Assembly: GCA_963826695.1 (NCBI GenBank)
Contig: CAWGXZ010000003.1
Location: 1-64,000, forward strand
DNA from: CAWGXZ01 sp963826695
Lineage (GTDB): Bacteria > Pseudomonadota > Gammaproteobacteria > Burkholderiales > Burkholderiaceae_C
Direction: 5' to 3'
Length of the DNA stretch: 64,000 nt
Both the position numbers and the translations under genes were made by a program. Under the pieces are notes generated by a model. It was not told the origin of the DNA. It made no database searches and was given only the letters and a program-made list of their open reading frames with translations. The stretch's first letter is position 1; each line of letters begins with the position of its first letter. Positions 48,639 through 56,265 of the stretch are shown here, piece after piece.

Positions 48639-49994
48639 GTGAACCTGCTTTGTCACGCGGCGTGCCGCAAGCTGCTGCTGTCGCTTTGGCTCTCGGGAAC
48701 GGGACTCGGTTCGCTCCAGGCGGCGCCGGTGGCTGCTGATGCTGCGGCACGGCGCGATGTCGAGATTTCGGCCTTCGAACTCGAGCCGGTGCAACAAATT
48801 TCGGCGGGCAGCACGCTGCTGTTTCGGCTGCGTGGCACGCCGGGAGGACGGGCCAGCGTCCGTGTTCCGGGCCTCGGCCGTGCGCTGACCTTGCAGGAGA
48901 CCGCCCCCGGCTTGTACGAGGGCTCGCACATCGTGCAACGCCAGGAACGCCTCGCCGGCAACGCGACGGCGACTGCAAGCCTGCGCGTTGGCAGGCAGAC
49001 GGCGTCGGCTCGTATGGCGCGCCTGATCGGCAGCGCCAGTGCGCCGGCGCCGGCCGTTGCCGTGCCGTCAGCGCCAGCGGCGCCGACCACCTACGTGGTT
49101 TCGCGCTTCGTGGTGCCGCCGGTCAACGAGGTCGTGCCGGGAGCAGTGCTGCGCTTCATTCTCGAAGGCACGCCGGGTGGCGCTGCTGCGGTGGCGATCG
49201 ATGGCATTGCCGAGCGAATTTCGCTGCCGGAGGTATCGCCCGGTCGGTACGAGGGCAGCTACACCCTGCAGCCGCAGGACCAGGTGCTGATCGGCTTTCG
49301 CGCCGTGGCCTCGCTGCAGGAGCTTCCGGAAAAGGCAGCGGCGGCCCGGCTGATGGCGCCGATGCCGGGAGCCAGCGCGCCGGGGGTGCACAGCGTGCTG
49401 CCGAAGGAGGGGTCGAACGTCGCTGCCGCAGGCGCCGTTTCGATTGCCGGCCACTTCGGCGACCCCGCAGGCAATGGTGTGGATCCGAAGTCGGTGCAGT
49501 TGCGGGTCGCCGGTCGCGATGTGACGCGCGACTCGAGCATCACCGGCTCGACCTTCAACTACCGCGCCGAACTGCGTCCAGGCGTCTACCCGGTGGAGGT
49601 CACCGCGCGCAATGTCTCCGGACAACCGGTGCGCTACAGCTGGCAGTTCACCGTTGGCGGCAGCGGCGTGCGGCCGGCCGGCATGGCAGCGGCCGACGCA
49701 CTGGAATTCACCAGCCACCTGCAGAATGCGACGGTGCAGCCGGGGCGCATCGTGGTGACCGGGCAGACCACGCCGTCGGGGACGGTGGCGGCGCAGGTCA
49801 AGGCCTTCCTGCCGGGTGCTGCCGGCACGCCCGAGCTCCTCTATGACAACCGGGTTCGCGCGACGGCCAGTGGCGAGTTCAGCTTCGCCTTCCAGCCGGC
49901 AAATCCGGTGCATGGCACCCGTTACGACATCGAGATCGAGGCGACAGGCGGCCCGCGAAAGACTGCGCGGCTGTCCCTGTTTCAGCAGCACTAG
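48639..49994 (+). CDS. Secreted protein with tandem beta-rich repeats, function unknown
   Basis: I do not recognise a named family. From GTG 48639 (ribosome-binding site AAGGGGAG) the 451-residue protein starts with a signal peptide (KLLLSLWLSGTGLGSLQAA). Two similar domains of about 95 residues follow, at about 38-135 and 150-240. Both contain a core like RLRGTPGGRASV...APGLYEGSH and ILEGTPGGAAAV...SPGRYEGSY. A third, Ig-like part follows: GHFGDPAGNGVDPKSVQLR, then GRDVTRDSSITGSTFNYRAE. The C-terminal part resembles a further beta-sandwich. A possible promoter TTGCGC-16-TACGAT lies at 48542-48569. It may be a periplasmic or surface binding protein; a TTG start at 48621 is an alternative. Confidence 0.7.
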   Translation: MNLLCHAACRKLLLSLWLSGTGLGSLQAAPVAADAAARRDVEISAFELEPVQQISAGSTLLFRLRGTPGGRASVRVPGLGRALTLQETAPGLYEGSHIVQRQERLAGNATATASLRVGRQTASARMARLIGSASAPAPAVAVPSAPAAPTTYVVSRFVVPPVNEVVPGAVLRFILEGTPGGAAAVAIDGIAERISLPEVSPGRYEGSYTLQPQDQVLIGFRAVASLQELPEKAAAARLMAPMPGASAPGVHSVLPKEGSNVAAAGAVSIAGHFGDPAGNGVDPKSVQLRVAGRDVTRDSSITGSTFNYRAELRPGVYPVEVTARNVSGQPVRYSWQFTVGGSGVRPAGMAAADALEFTSHLQNATVQPGRIVVTGQTTPSGTVAAQVKAFLPGAAGTPELLYDNRVRATASGEFSFAFQPANPVHGTRYDIEIEATGGPRKTARLSLFQQH

Positions 49995-50036
49995 TCGGCG
50001 TCTGGCTGCGACAAGCGGCTGCCCGTGGAGGCGAAC

Positions 50037-50501
50037 ATGGCAATGGACCAACAGAAGGTGGTCGGGGTTCTGAACCGGATCCTCGAAGCCGAACTCGCCG
50101 GCGTGGTGCGCTACACGCACTACTCGTTCCTTGTTTTCGGCTTCGGTCGCATCCCGATCGTCTCGTGGTTGCGCACGCAGGCCGACGAGTCGCTGCTGCA
50201 CGCCCAGCAGGCGGGCGAGTGGATCACTGCATTGGGCGCCTATCCTTCACTCGGCATCGGGCCGCTGCTCGATTCGCACCAGCACGATATCGGCGCCATC
50301 CTGCGCGAGTCGATGCAGAACGAAGCGCTGGCGCTCGGGCTCTACCGCGAGCTGCTCGCCCTGGTTGCAGGAAATTCCGTGGCGCTGGAGGAGTTCGCCC
50401 GGCAGATGATCCAGGCAGAGGAAATGCACGCGGCGGATGTCGACAAGATGCTGCGCAGGCCGGGCGAACTCGGTATTGCCGCGCAAGGGCCACAGGCATG
50501 A
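50037..50501 (+). CDS. Bacterioferritin-like iron storage protein
   Basis: This 154-residue ferritin-like four-helix protein has acidic/His pairs that match the di-iron site: EAELAGVVRYTHYSF, ADESLLHAQQAGEW and QAEEMHAADVDKML. Intermediate MQNEALALGLYRELL supplies another glutamate. Length and pattern fit the bacterioferritin branch; whether it binds haem is not visible. ATG 50037 has GGAGG six bases upstream, so I prefer it over GTG 50025. It overlaps the next gene by four bases, an unexpected partnership with a transporter-like protein. Confidence 0.88.
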   Translation: MAMDQQKVVGVLNRILEAELAGVVRYTHYSFLVFGFGRIPIVSWLRTQADESLLHAQQAGEWITALGAYPSLGIGPLLDSHQHDIGAILRESMQNEALALGLYRELLALVAGNSVALEEFARQMIQAEEMHAADVDKMLRRPGELGIAAQGPQA

Positions 50502-51499
50502 GCCCCGTCGGCTTTGCCCGGCGGCGACATGCTCTCGGCCTCGCGATCGGTTGCGGCGTTGGCGGTTTGTTGCTGTTGCCCGCGGCGCTGCGCGCGCAGG
50601 CGTTTCCGTCGAAGCCCGTCCGCATCGTCGTCCCGTTCGCGCCGGGTGGTGGCAACGATGTTTTCGCCCGGCAGCTTGCCGGCCGGCTCGGCGACATCCT
50701 CGGGCAGCAGGTCATCGTCGACAACCGCCCCGGCGCCGGCGGTACCGTCGGCAGCGATGCGGTGGCCAAGGCGCCGCCCGATGGTCACACGCTGCTGCTC
50801 GGGCATACCGGCACGCTGGCGATCAATCCGGCGCTCTATCCCAAGCTGCCGTACAACGTGCAGCGCGACTTCGTCTCGGTTGCACCGCTGGCATCGGCGC
50901 CGCTGCTGCTGGTGGTGCGCAGCGGCGGGTCGTTGTCGAGTGTGCGCGACCTGCTCGCCAAGGCGAAGGCCGAGCCGGGCCGGCTCAGCTATGCCTCGAG
51001 CGGCAACGGCACCGGTGGGCATCTCGCCGGCGAGCTGCTCGAGGAACTGGCCGGCGTCAAGCTGCTGCACGTGCCGTACAAGGGCACGGCGCCCGGGCTG
51101 ACCGATTTGCTCGGCGGCCAGGTCGACCTGATGTTCAGCGTCATTCCGAGCGCCTTGCCGCATGTGCAGGCGGGGCGGCTGCGCGCGATCGGCATCACCG
51201 GCGCGCGGCGCAATCCGCGCCTGCCCGACGTGCCGACCGTTGCCGAGGCGGGGGTGCCCGGCTTCGAGAGCACGCTGGCCTACGGCCTGGTGGCCCCGGC
51301 CGGAACGCCCGAGCCGGTGTTGCGGCTGCTCGGCAGTGCTGTCGCAAAGGCGGTCGCGTCGGCCGAGTTGCGTCAGTCCTTCGAGGCCGAGGGTGCCGAG
51401 CCGCTCGCTGGCGGCGCCGCCGAATTCACGGCGCTGATGCGCAGCGAAAGCGAAAAGTGGGCGCGGGTGATCCGCAAGGCCGGCATCAAGCTCGACTAA
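50498..51499 (+). CDS. Bug-family tripartite tricarboxylate transporter substrate-binding protein
   Basis: This 333-residue periplasmic binding protein of the Bug/TctC family is typical of betaproteobacteria. A signal peptide with Arg-rich start covers about residues 1-33 (GLAIGCGVGGLLLLPAALRA). The family core includes FPSKPVRIVVPFAPGGGNDV, VIVDNRPGAGGTVGSDAVAK and LLHVPYKGTAPGLTDLLGGQ. No TctA/TctB membrane partner is encoded nearby, so it is an orphan receptor, which is common for Bug proteins. The ligand, often a carboxylate, cannot be inferred. A palindromic repeat follows two bases after its stop. Confidence 0.92.
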   Translation: MSPVGFARRRHALGLAIGCGVGGLLLLPAALRAQAFPSKPVRIVVPFAPGGGNDVFARQLAGRLGDILGQQVIVDNRPGAGGTVGSDAVAKAPPDGHTLLLGHTGTLAINPALYPKLPYNVQRDFVSVAPLASAPLLLVVRSGGSLSSVRDLLAKAKAEPGRLSYASSGNGTGGHLAGELLEELAGVKLLHVPYKGTAPGLTDLLGGQVDLMFSVIPSALPHVQAGRLRAIGITGARRNPRLPDVPTVAEAGVPGFESTLAYGLVAPAGTPEPVLRLLGSAVAKAVASAELRQSFEAEGAEPLAGGAAEFTALMRSESEKWARVIRKAGIKLD

Positions 51500-51500
51500 G

Positions 51501-51545
51501 AAGGTGTCAGTAAACCTGCTGCGCTACGGTTTCTTTCACACCCTC
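51501..51545. repeat. Short palindromic element (relative of the 24833 repeat)
   Basis: AAGGTGTCAGTAAACC (51501-51516) and GGTTTCTTTCACACCCT (51529-51545) form an interrupted inverted repeat around an 11-base loop TGCTGCGCTAC. It shares CGCTACGGTTTCTTTCAC exactly with the element between fabH and fabD. The stem keeps pairing there through compensatory changes (GGCGT/ACGCC versus GGTGT/ACACC). It lies between two convergent genes and may act as a bidirectional terminator. Confidence 0.75.
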
Positions 51546-51552
51546 TAGGGCG

Positions 51553-52608
51553 CTAAATTGCGCTAAAACGCAGCACCCCGTCGCCGTCGAGGCGCCGCTC
51601 GAGCCGGCCGCTGAGCCAGAGCGCATGCAAATGGGCGATCGACTCGCCCATCGCGAAGCCGAGCTGCTGCAGGTCGAGCCGGCGTCGAAACAGCACCGGC
51701 AGCAGGTCTGCAGCCGACCGCGGCGCTTCGGCGCAGGCGGCTGCGACCTCGGCGAGCCGCTCGGCATGGTGCGCCTGCAACTGGTCGATGCGCTGCTGCA
51801 GGCCCCGGAACGGCTTGCCGTGCGAGGGCAGCACCCTGGTTTCTGCCGCCAGCGGTCGCAGCCGTTCGATCGATGCCAGGTAGCGGGGCAGCGGATCGGC
51901 CTCGGGCTCCTCGGCACTGACGCTGATGTTGGTCGAGATGCGTGGCAGCAGCATGTCGCCGGCGATCAGCCACTGTCGCGCTTCGCAGTGCAGCGCCATG
52001 TGTTCCGGCGCATGGCCGTGGCCGACGATGCAGCGCCAGGCGTCGCCGCCGATCGTCAGCACGTCGCCGTCGATCATCCGGCGAAACGTGCCCGGCACGC
52101 GCGGCACCATCTGCGCATAGTGCGACTTGCGCGCGGCGAGAGCGTCGAGCGCAGCCGGATCGACGATGCCGTGGCCCGCCATGAAGGCGGCCAGCCGCTC
52201 GCCGCTGCCACTGTCATGCGAACTCGCGCCACGCTGCGCCGCATGGAAATCGGCGGCGCTGATCCACATCCGGCAGCCCCAGCGCTCGCACAGCCAGTCG
52301 GCGAGTCCGATGTGGTCGGGGTGCATGTGCGTCACGATCAGCCGCAGCACCGGCAGGCCGTCGAGCTGGCCCTCGAATACCTGCTCCCATGCGGCGCGTG
52401 TCGCGTCGTCGGCGATGCCGCAGTCGACGACGGTCCAGCCGTCACGGCCCGCGATGCAGTCGCGCAGCAGCCACAGGTTGACGTGATCGAGCGCGAACGG
52501 CAGGCGCATGCGCAGCCAGCGCACGCCGGGTGCCACCTCGATTGCCGCGCCGGCCTCGGGTAGCTGCTCGCCGAGCACATAGTCGAGTTGCATTTCGAGC
52601 GCGTTCAT
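51553..52608 (-). CDS. MBL-fold metallo-hydrolase
   Basis: This 351-residue metallo-beta-lactamase-fold hydrolase has the metal motif THMHPDHIGLADWL near residue 108, a following HGHAPEHMAL, the bridging Asp in LIAGDMLLP and the last His in LPSHGKPF. The C-terminal helical part (about 280-345) resembles the extension of glyoxalase II-like or LACTB2-like enzymes. The substrate is unknown; thioesters or lactones are typical for the group. ATG 52608 has TACACT exactly six bases upstream, suggesting a leaderless mRNA. It is divergent from the carbonic anhydrase gene. Confidence 0.88.
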   Translation of the reverse strand: MNALEMQLDYVLGEQLPEAGAAIEVAPGVRWLRMRLPFALDHVNLWLLRDCIAGRDGWTVVDCGIADDATRAAWEQVFEGQLDGLPVLRLIVTHMHPDHIGLADWLCERWGCRMWISAADFHAAQRGASSHDSGSGERLAAFMAGHGIVDPAALDALAARKSHYAQMVPRVPGTFRRMIDGDVLTIGGDAWRCIVGHGHAPEHMALHCEARQWLIAGDMLLPRISTNISVSAEEPEADPLPRYLASIERLRPLAAETRVLPSHGKPFRGLQQRIDQLQAHHAERLAEVAAACAEAPRSAADLLPVLFRRRLDLQQLGFAMGESIAHLHALWLSGRLERRLDGDGVLRFSAI

Positions 52609-52614
52609 CGGCGC

Positions 52615-52661
52615 AGTGTAGGCGGCGCCACCCACCGGTCGGCGCCGTGGCTTGACACAAT
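52615..52661. promoter_or_regulatory. Divergent leaderless-type promoters for the MBL hydrolase and carbonic anhydrase
   Basis: On the minus strand TACACT (52620-52615) stands six bases before ATG 52608. On the plus strand CACAAT (52656-52661) stands six bases before ATG 52668. The 59 bases between the two genes hold both -10 hexamers. -35 boxes are not obvious. Confidence 0.45.
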
Positions 52662-52667
52662 CGCGGC

Positions 52668-53375
52668 ATGACGACACCCCTGCAAAACCTCTTCGACAAC
52701 AACCGCCGCTGGGCGCAGCAAACCGAGGAGCGAGAGCCCGGCTTCTTCTCGCGCCTGCTGAAGCAGCAGACGCCGCAGTACCTGTGGATCGGTTGCGCCG
52801 ACAGCCGGGTGCCGGCCAACGAACTGGTCGGGCTGTTGCCGGGCGACGTCTTCGTGCACCGCAACATTGCCAACGTGGTGGTCCATTCCGATCTCAACTG
52901 CCTGTCGGTGCTGCAGTACGCGACCGACCTGCTGCGCGTCGGCCACATCATCGTCGTCGGCCACTCGGGTTGCGGCGGCGTCACCGCGGCGCTGAATTCC
53001 CGCCGGGTCGGCATCGCCGACAACTGGCTGCGCCATGTGCAGGACGTGCATCAGCGCCACCGCGCCTGGCTCGAATGCGTCGAGCCGTCGCGGCGCGTCG
53101 ATGCGCTGTGCGAGCTCAACGTCATCGAGCAGGCGGTCAATGTCTGCCACACCACCGTGGTGCAGGACGCCTGGACGCGCGGCCAGAACCTGGTGGTGCA
53201 CGGCTGGTTCTACGGCCTGCACAACGGCCTGCTCGAGGACCTGACGATGACGGTTTCGCAACCCGGCGAGATGGCCGAGGCGTACCAACACGCGCTGGCA
53301 GCGATCCGCACCCGCTACGCGGGCTGTGCCGGCGCGAGCGACGTCGGCTCTGAGGACGGGCGCTGCCGGCACTGA
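52668..53375 (+). CDS. can: Beta-class carbonic anhydrase
   Basis: This 235-residue beta-carbonic anhydrase interconverts CO2 and bicarbonate in the cytoplasm. The zinc ligands Cys43, His99 and Cys102 occur in WIGCADSRVPANE and VVGHSGCGG. Asp45 and Arg47 form the usual dyad. The region HGWFYGLHNGLLEDLTMTV is typical of the Can branch. No ribosome-binding site precedes ATG 52668, in line with the leaderless -10 hexamer. Bicarbonate supply fits the heavy fatty-acid and acetate metabolism seen around it. Confidence 0.95.
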   Translation: MTTPLQNLFDNNRRWAQQTEEREPGFFSRLLKQQTPQYLWIGCADSRVPANELVGLLPGDVFVHRNIANVVVHSDLNCLSVLQYATDLLRVGHIIVVGHSGCGGVTAALNSRRVGIADNWLRHVQDVHQRHRAWLECVEPSRRVDALCELNVIEQAVNVCHTTVVQDAWTRGQNLVVHGWFYGLHNGLLEDLTMTVSQPGEMAEAYQHALAAIRTRYAGCAGASDVGSEDGRCRH

Positions 53376-53396
53376 CGGACGCGCCGAGCCGGCTGG

Positions 53397-55196
53397 ATGA
53401 GTGCGCAGCGCTTTCCCCAAGCGCTGACCGATGCGCGCGGCTACGAGATCGCCCGGGCGATGCTCGACGGCTTCAATCGCCACTACCAGCTGTTTCGTGC
53501 CGCCAGTGCCGAGGCCAAGCTGCGTTTCGAGGCGGCGGACTGGCACGCCCAGCAGCGTGCGCAGCGCGAGCGCATCCAGTACTACGACCAGCGCGTCGAC
53601 GAGGCTGCCCAGGCGCTGCAGCGCGATTTCGAAGCCAGCGGCCTGTCGATGGACGTCTGGCAGCAGGTCAAGCTGCACTATATCGGGCTGCTGACCGACC
53701 ACCATCAGCCGGAGCTGGCCGAAACCTTCTTCAATTCGGTGACGACCAAGATCCTGCACCGCAGCTACTTCAACAACGATTTCATCTTCGTGCGCCCGGC
53801 AGTTTCGACCGAATACATCGAAAGCGACGAGCCGGGTGCGCTGCCGACCTACCGCGCCTACTACCCGACGCCCGGCACCGTGCGCGAGACCTGGCTGCGG
53901 GTCATCGGCGACTTCCAGCTGGCGACGCCGTTCGAGGATCTCGGCCGCGACATCGACGACGTGCTGCAGGCGCTCGCCGCCGAGATGGGCCAGTACCGGC
54001 CGCGGGCCAATTTCCAGGTGCAGGTGCTCAGTTCCTTGTTTTTCCGCAACAAGGGCGCCTACGTCGTCGGCAAGGTGATCAACGGCTTTCACGAGACGCC
54101 GTTCGCGCTGCCGATCCTGCACGAGGCGCATGGCACGCTGGTCATCGACACCATCCTCTTCAGCGAGGAAGACCTGCTGCTGCTCTTCAGCTTCGCCCGC
54201 GCCTATTTCATGGTCGAGATGGAGGTGCCGTCGGCGTATGTCCAGTTCCTGCGCTCGATGATGCCGAGGAAGCCGCGCTCCGAGCTTTACAGCGCGCTCG
54301 GCCTGCAGAAGCAGGGCAAGAACGCCTTCTACCGCGACCTGCTCGCGCACCTGCGCCACAGCAGCGACAAGTTCCGCATCGCGCCGGGCATCAAGGGCAT
54401 GGTGATGCTGGTCTTCGACCTGCCGTCGTTCCCGTATGTCTTCAAGGTGATCAAGGACTTCTATCCGCCGCAGAAGGAAACCACCCGCGAGCAGATCAAG
54501 AGCAAGTACCTGCTCGTCAAGCAGCACGACCGCGTCGGCCGCATGGCCGACACCCTGGAGTACAGCGACGTGGCCTTTCCGCTGGCGCGCATCGAGGACG
54601 AGCTGATGGCCGAGCTGCGCCACTTCTGCCCGAGCCTGCTCGAATGCGACGGCGCCGATCTCGTCATCCGCCATGTCTACATCGAGCGGCGCATGTTCCC
54701 GCTCAACATCTACCTGCACGACGCCACGCCCGGACAGATCGAGCATGTGGTGATCGAATACGGCAACGCCATCAAGGACCTGGTCGCGGCCAACATCTTC
54801 CCGGGCGACATGCTGTGGAAGAACTTCGGCATCACGCGCCACGGCAAGGTCGTCTTCTACGATTACGACGAGATCGAGTACCTCACCGACTGCCAGTTCC
54901 GCCGCGTGCCCCAGCCGCGCAACGAGGAAGAGGAAATGTCGGGCGAAATCTGGTGGAAGGTCGGCCCCAGGGATGTCTTTCCCGAGACATTCGAACCTTT
55001 TCTTCTCGGCAACCGCACCATACGCGAGGTCTTCATGAAACATCACGCCGATCTGCTCGACGCCAGTTTCTGGCAGGGTCAGAAGGAACGCATCCTTGCC
55101 GGCCACGTGCACGACGTGTTCCCCTACGACCCGGCCCGGCGCTTCGAGAACCAGCGCCTGGCGCAGGCTGCCAGGTCCATGGAGACGCAGCCTTGA
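53397..55196 (+). CDS. aceK: Isocitrate dehydrogenase kinase/phosphatase AceK
   Basis: This 599-residue bifunctional enzyme switches carbon flow between the TCA cycle and the glyoxylate shunt by phosphorylating isocitrate dehydrogenase. It has the ATP-binding APGIKGMVMLVFDLPSFPYV, then KVIKDFYPPQKE, VKQHDRVGRMADTLEYSDVA and the catalytic KNFGITRHGKVVFYDYDEIE. Length is normal for AceK. It is expected in bacteria growing on acetate, in agreement with the ActP cluster 1 kb downstream. Its stop overlaps the TTG start of the SDR gene. Confidence 0.96.
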   Translation: MSAQRFPQALTDARGYEIARAMLDGFNRHYQLFRAASAEAKLRFEAADWHAQQRAQRERIQYYDQRVDEAAQALQRDFEASGLSMDVWQQVKLHYIGLLTDHHQPELAETFFNSVTTKILHRSYFNNDFIFVRPAVSTEYIESDEPGALPTYRAYYPTPGTVRETWLRVIGDFQLATPFEDLGRDIDDVLQALAAEMGQYRPRANFQVQVLSSLFFRNKGAYVVGKVINGFHETPFALPILHEAHGTLVIDTILFSEEDLLLLFSFARAYFMVEMEVPSAYVQFLRSMMPRKPRSELYSALGLQKQGKNAFYRDLLAHLRHSSDKFRIAPGIKGMVMLVFDLPSFPYVFKVIKDFYPPQKETTREQIKSKYLLVKQHDRVGRMADTLEYSDVAFPLARIEDELMAELRHFCPSLLECDGADLVIRHVYIERRMFPLNIYLHDATPGQIEHVVIEYGNAIKDLVAANIFPGDMLWKNFGITRHGKVVFYDYDEIEYLTDCQFRRVPQPRNEEEEMSGEIWWKVGPRDVFPETFEPFLLGNRTIREVFMKHHADLLDASFWQGQKERILAGHVHDVFPYDPARRFENQRLAQAARSMETQP

Positions 55197-55858
55197 AGGT
55201 GCTGATCGTCGGCGGTTCGCGCGGCATCGGCTTCGAGCTGGCGCACCAGTACCGGGCGGCAGGAAACGAGGTCAGCGTCACCGCGCGCAGCGAGACCGCG
55301 CTCGCCGAGCTGGCCGGGATCGGCTGCCGGGCGATCGCCGTCGATGTGACGCTGGCGACCAGCGTCGACGCGTTCGCGCGCGAGATTCAAGGCGCGAGCT
55401 TCGACGTGGCCGTGTTCTGCGCCGGTGTCTACGGGCCGCGAACCGGCACGCTGGCAGTGCCGACCGCGGCCGACTTCGACGCGGTGATGCACACCAACGT
55501 GCTCGGCGCCATGCGCATCCTGCCGTTGATCGGGCCTCTGTTGCGGCCAGCGGCGGTGCTGGCCGTGCTGTCCTCACAGATGGGCTCGATCGGCGCCCGG
55601 GGCGACAGCAGCGGCTGGCTCTACCGGGCCTCGAAAGCGGCGCTCAACTCGGTTCTCAAGGACATGTCGCTGGCGCTTGCACCCCGCGCCGTCTGTGTTG
55701 CGCTGCATCCGGGCTGGGTGCGCACGGCGATGGGCGGCGCCACCGCAACGCTCAGCGTCGAGCGCAGTGCCAGCGATCTGCGCCGCCTGCTCGGCAGCCT
55801 GCAGGCGTCGGACAACGGCAGCTTCCTCGACCATGACGGCCGCGCGATCCCATGGTGA
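55193..55858 (+). CDS. Short-chain dehydrogenase/reductase
   Basis: This 221-residue classical SDR has the NAD(P) motif VLIVGGSRGIGFELAHQY. AVFCAGVYGPRTG and the active site SSQMGSIGARGDSSGWLYRA follow, with Tyr-x-x-x-Lys in YRASKAALN. The ending HPGWVRTAMGG is typical of the subgroup near CsgA/YciK-like proteins. No ATG is available at the start; TTG 55193 overlaps the aceK stop and gives LKVLIVGGSRG. The substrate is unknown. Coupling to aceK suggests co-expression. Confidence 0.85.
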   Translation: MKVLIVGGSRGIGFELAHQYRAAGNEVSVTARSETALAELAGIGCRAIAVDVTLATSVDAFAREIQGASFDVAVFCAGVYGPRTGTLAVPTAADFDAVMHTNVLGAMRILPLIGPLLRPAAVLAVLSSQMGSIGARGDSSGWLYRASKAALNSVLKDMSLALAPRAVCVALHPGWVRTAMGGATATLSVERSASDLRRLLGSLQASDNGSFLDHDGRAIPW

Positions 55859-55956
55859 GCCGGCACCACCGACCGCCGAGCGTCAGCATTCGGTAAGCCC
55901 CTCGGGCCATATTCGCCCAGTGCGCAGTTTCGCCACTTTATAAGAGCGGAGACATC

Positions 55957-56265
55957 ATGGAATCAGACATGGTCAGGCGGATTGCTGCTGATCCGAATTA
56001 CCAGAAACTCAGGGCGGCGCGCAACAGCTTCGGCTGGATCCTGACGCTGGCGATGATGGTGGTCTATTACGGTTTCATCCTGCTCGTCGCCTTCAACAAG
56101 CCCTTTTTGTCGCAGCGCCTCGGCGACGGCGTGATGACGGTCGGGATCCCGATCGGTTTTGGCGTCATCGTCTTCACGGTGGTCATCACGGCGTTCTATG
56201 TGAACCGCGCCAACAACCAGTTCGACACCCTCTCCGATGCCGTGGCGAGGAGCGCCCTGAAATGA
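55957..56265 (+). CDS. DUF485 membrane protein
   Basis: This 102-residue protein of the DUF485 family is the usual companion of acetate/solute symporters. Two membrane segments are visible at about residues 26-47 (FGWILTLAMMVVYYGFILL) and 60-82 (VGIPIGFGVIVFTVVITAFY). The soluble start RRIAADPNYQKLRAARNSFG is the family signature. A purine-rich GAGCGGAGAC site lies before ATG 55957. It overlaps actP by four bases and is thought to assist the permease, but its exact role is unknown. Confidence 0.93.
   Translation: MESDMVRRIAADPNYQKLRAARNSFGWILTLAMMVVYYGFILLVAFNKPFLSQRLGDGVMTVGIPIGFGVIVFTVVITAFYVNRANNQFDTLSDAVARSALK

Noticed and set aside
52605..55112. 835-codon antisense frame opposite can and aceK
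   Set aside because: It is the complement of two well-conserved genes and has a composition typical of shadow frames.
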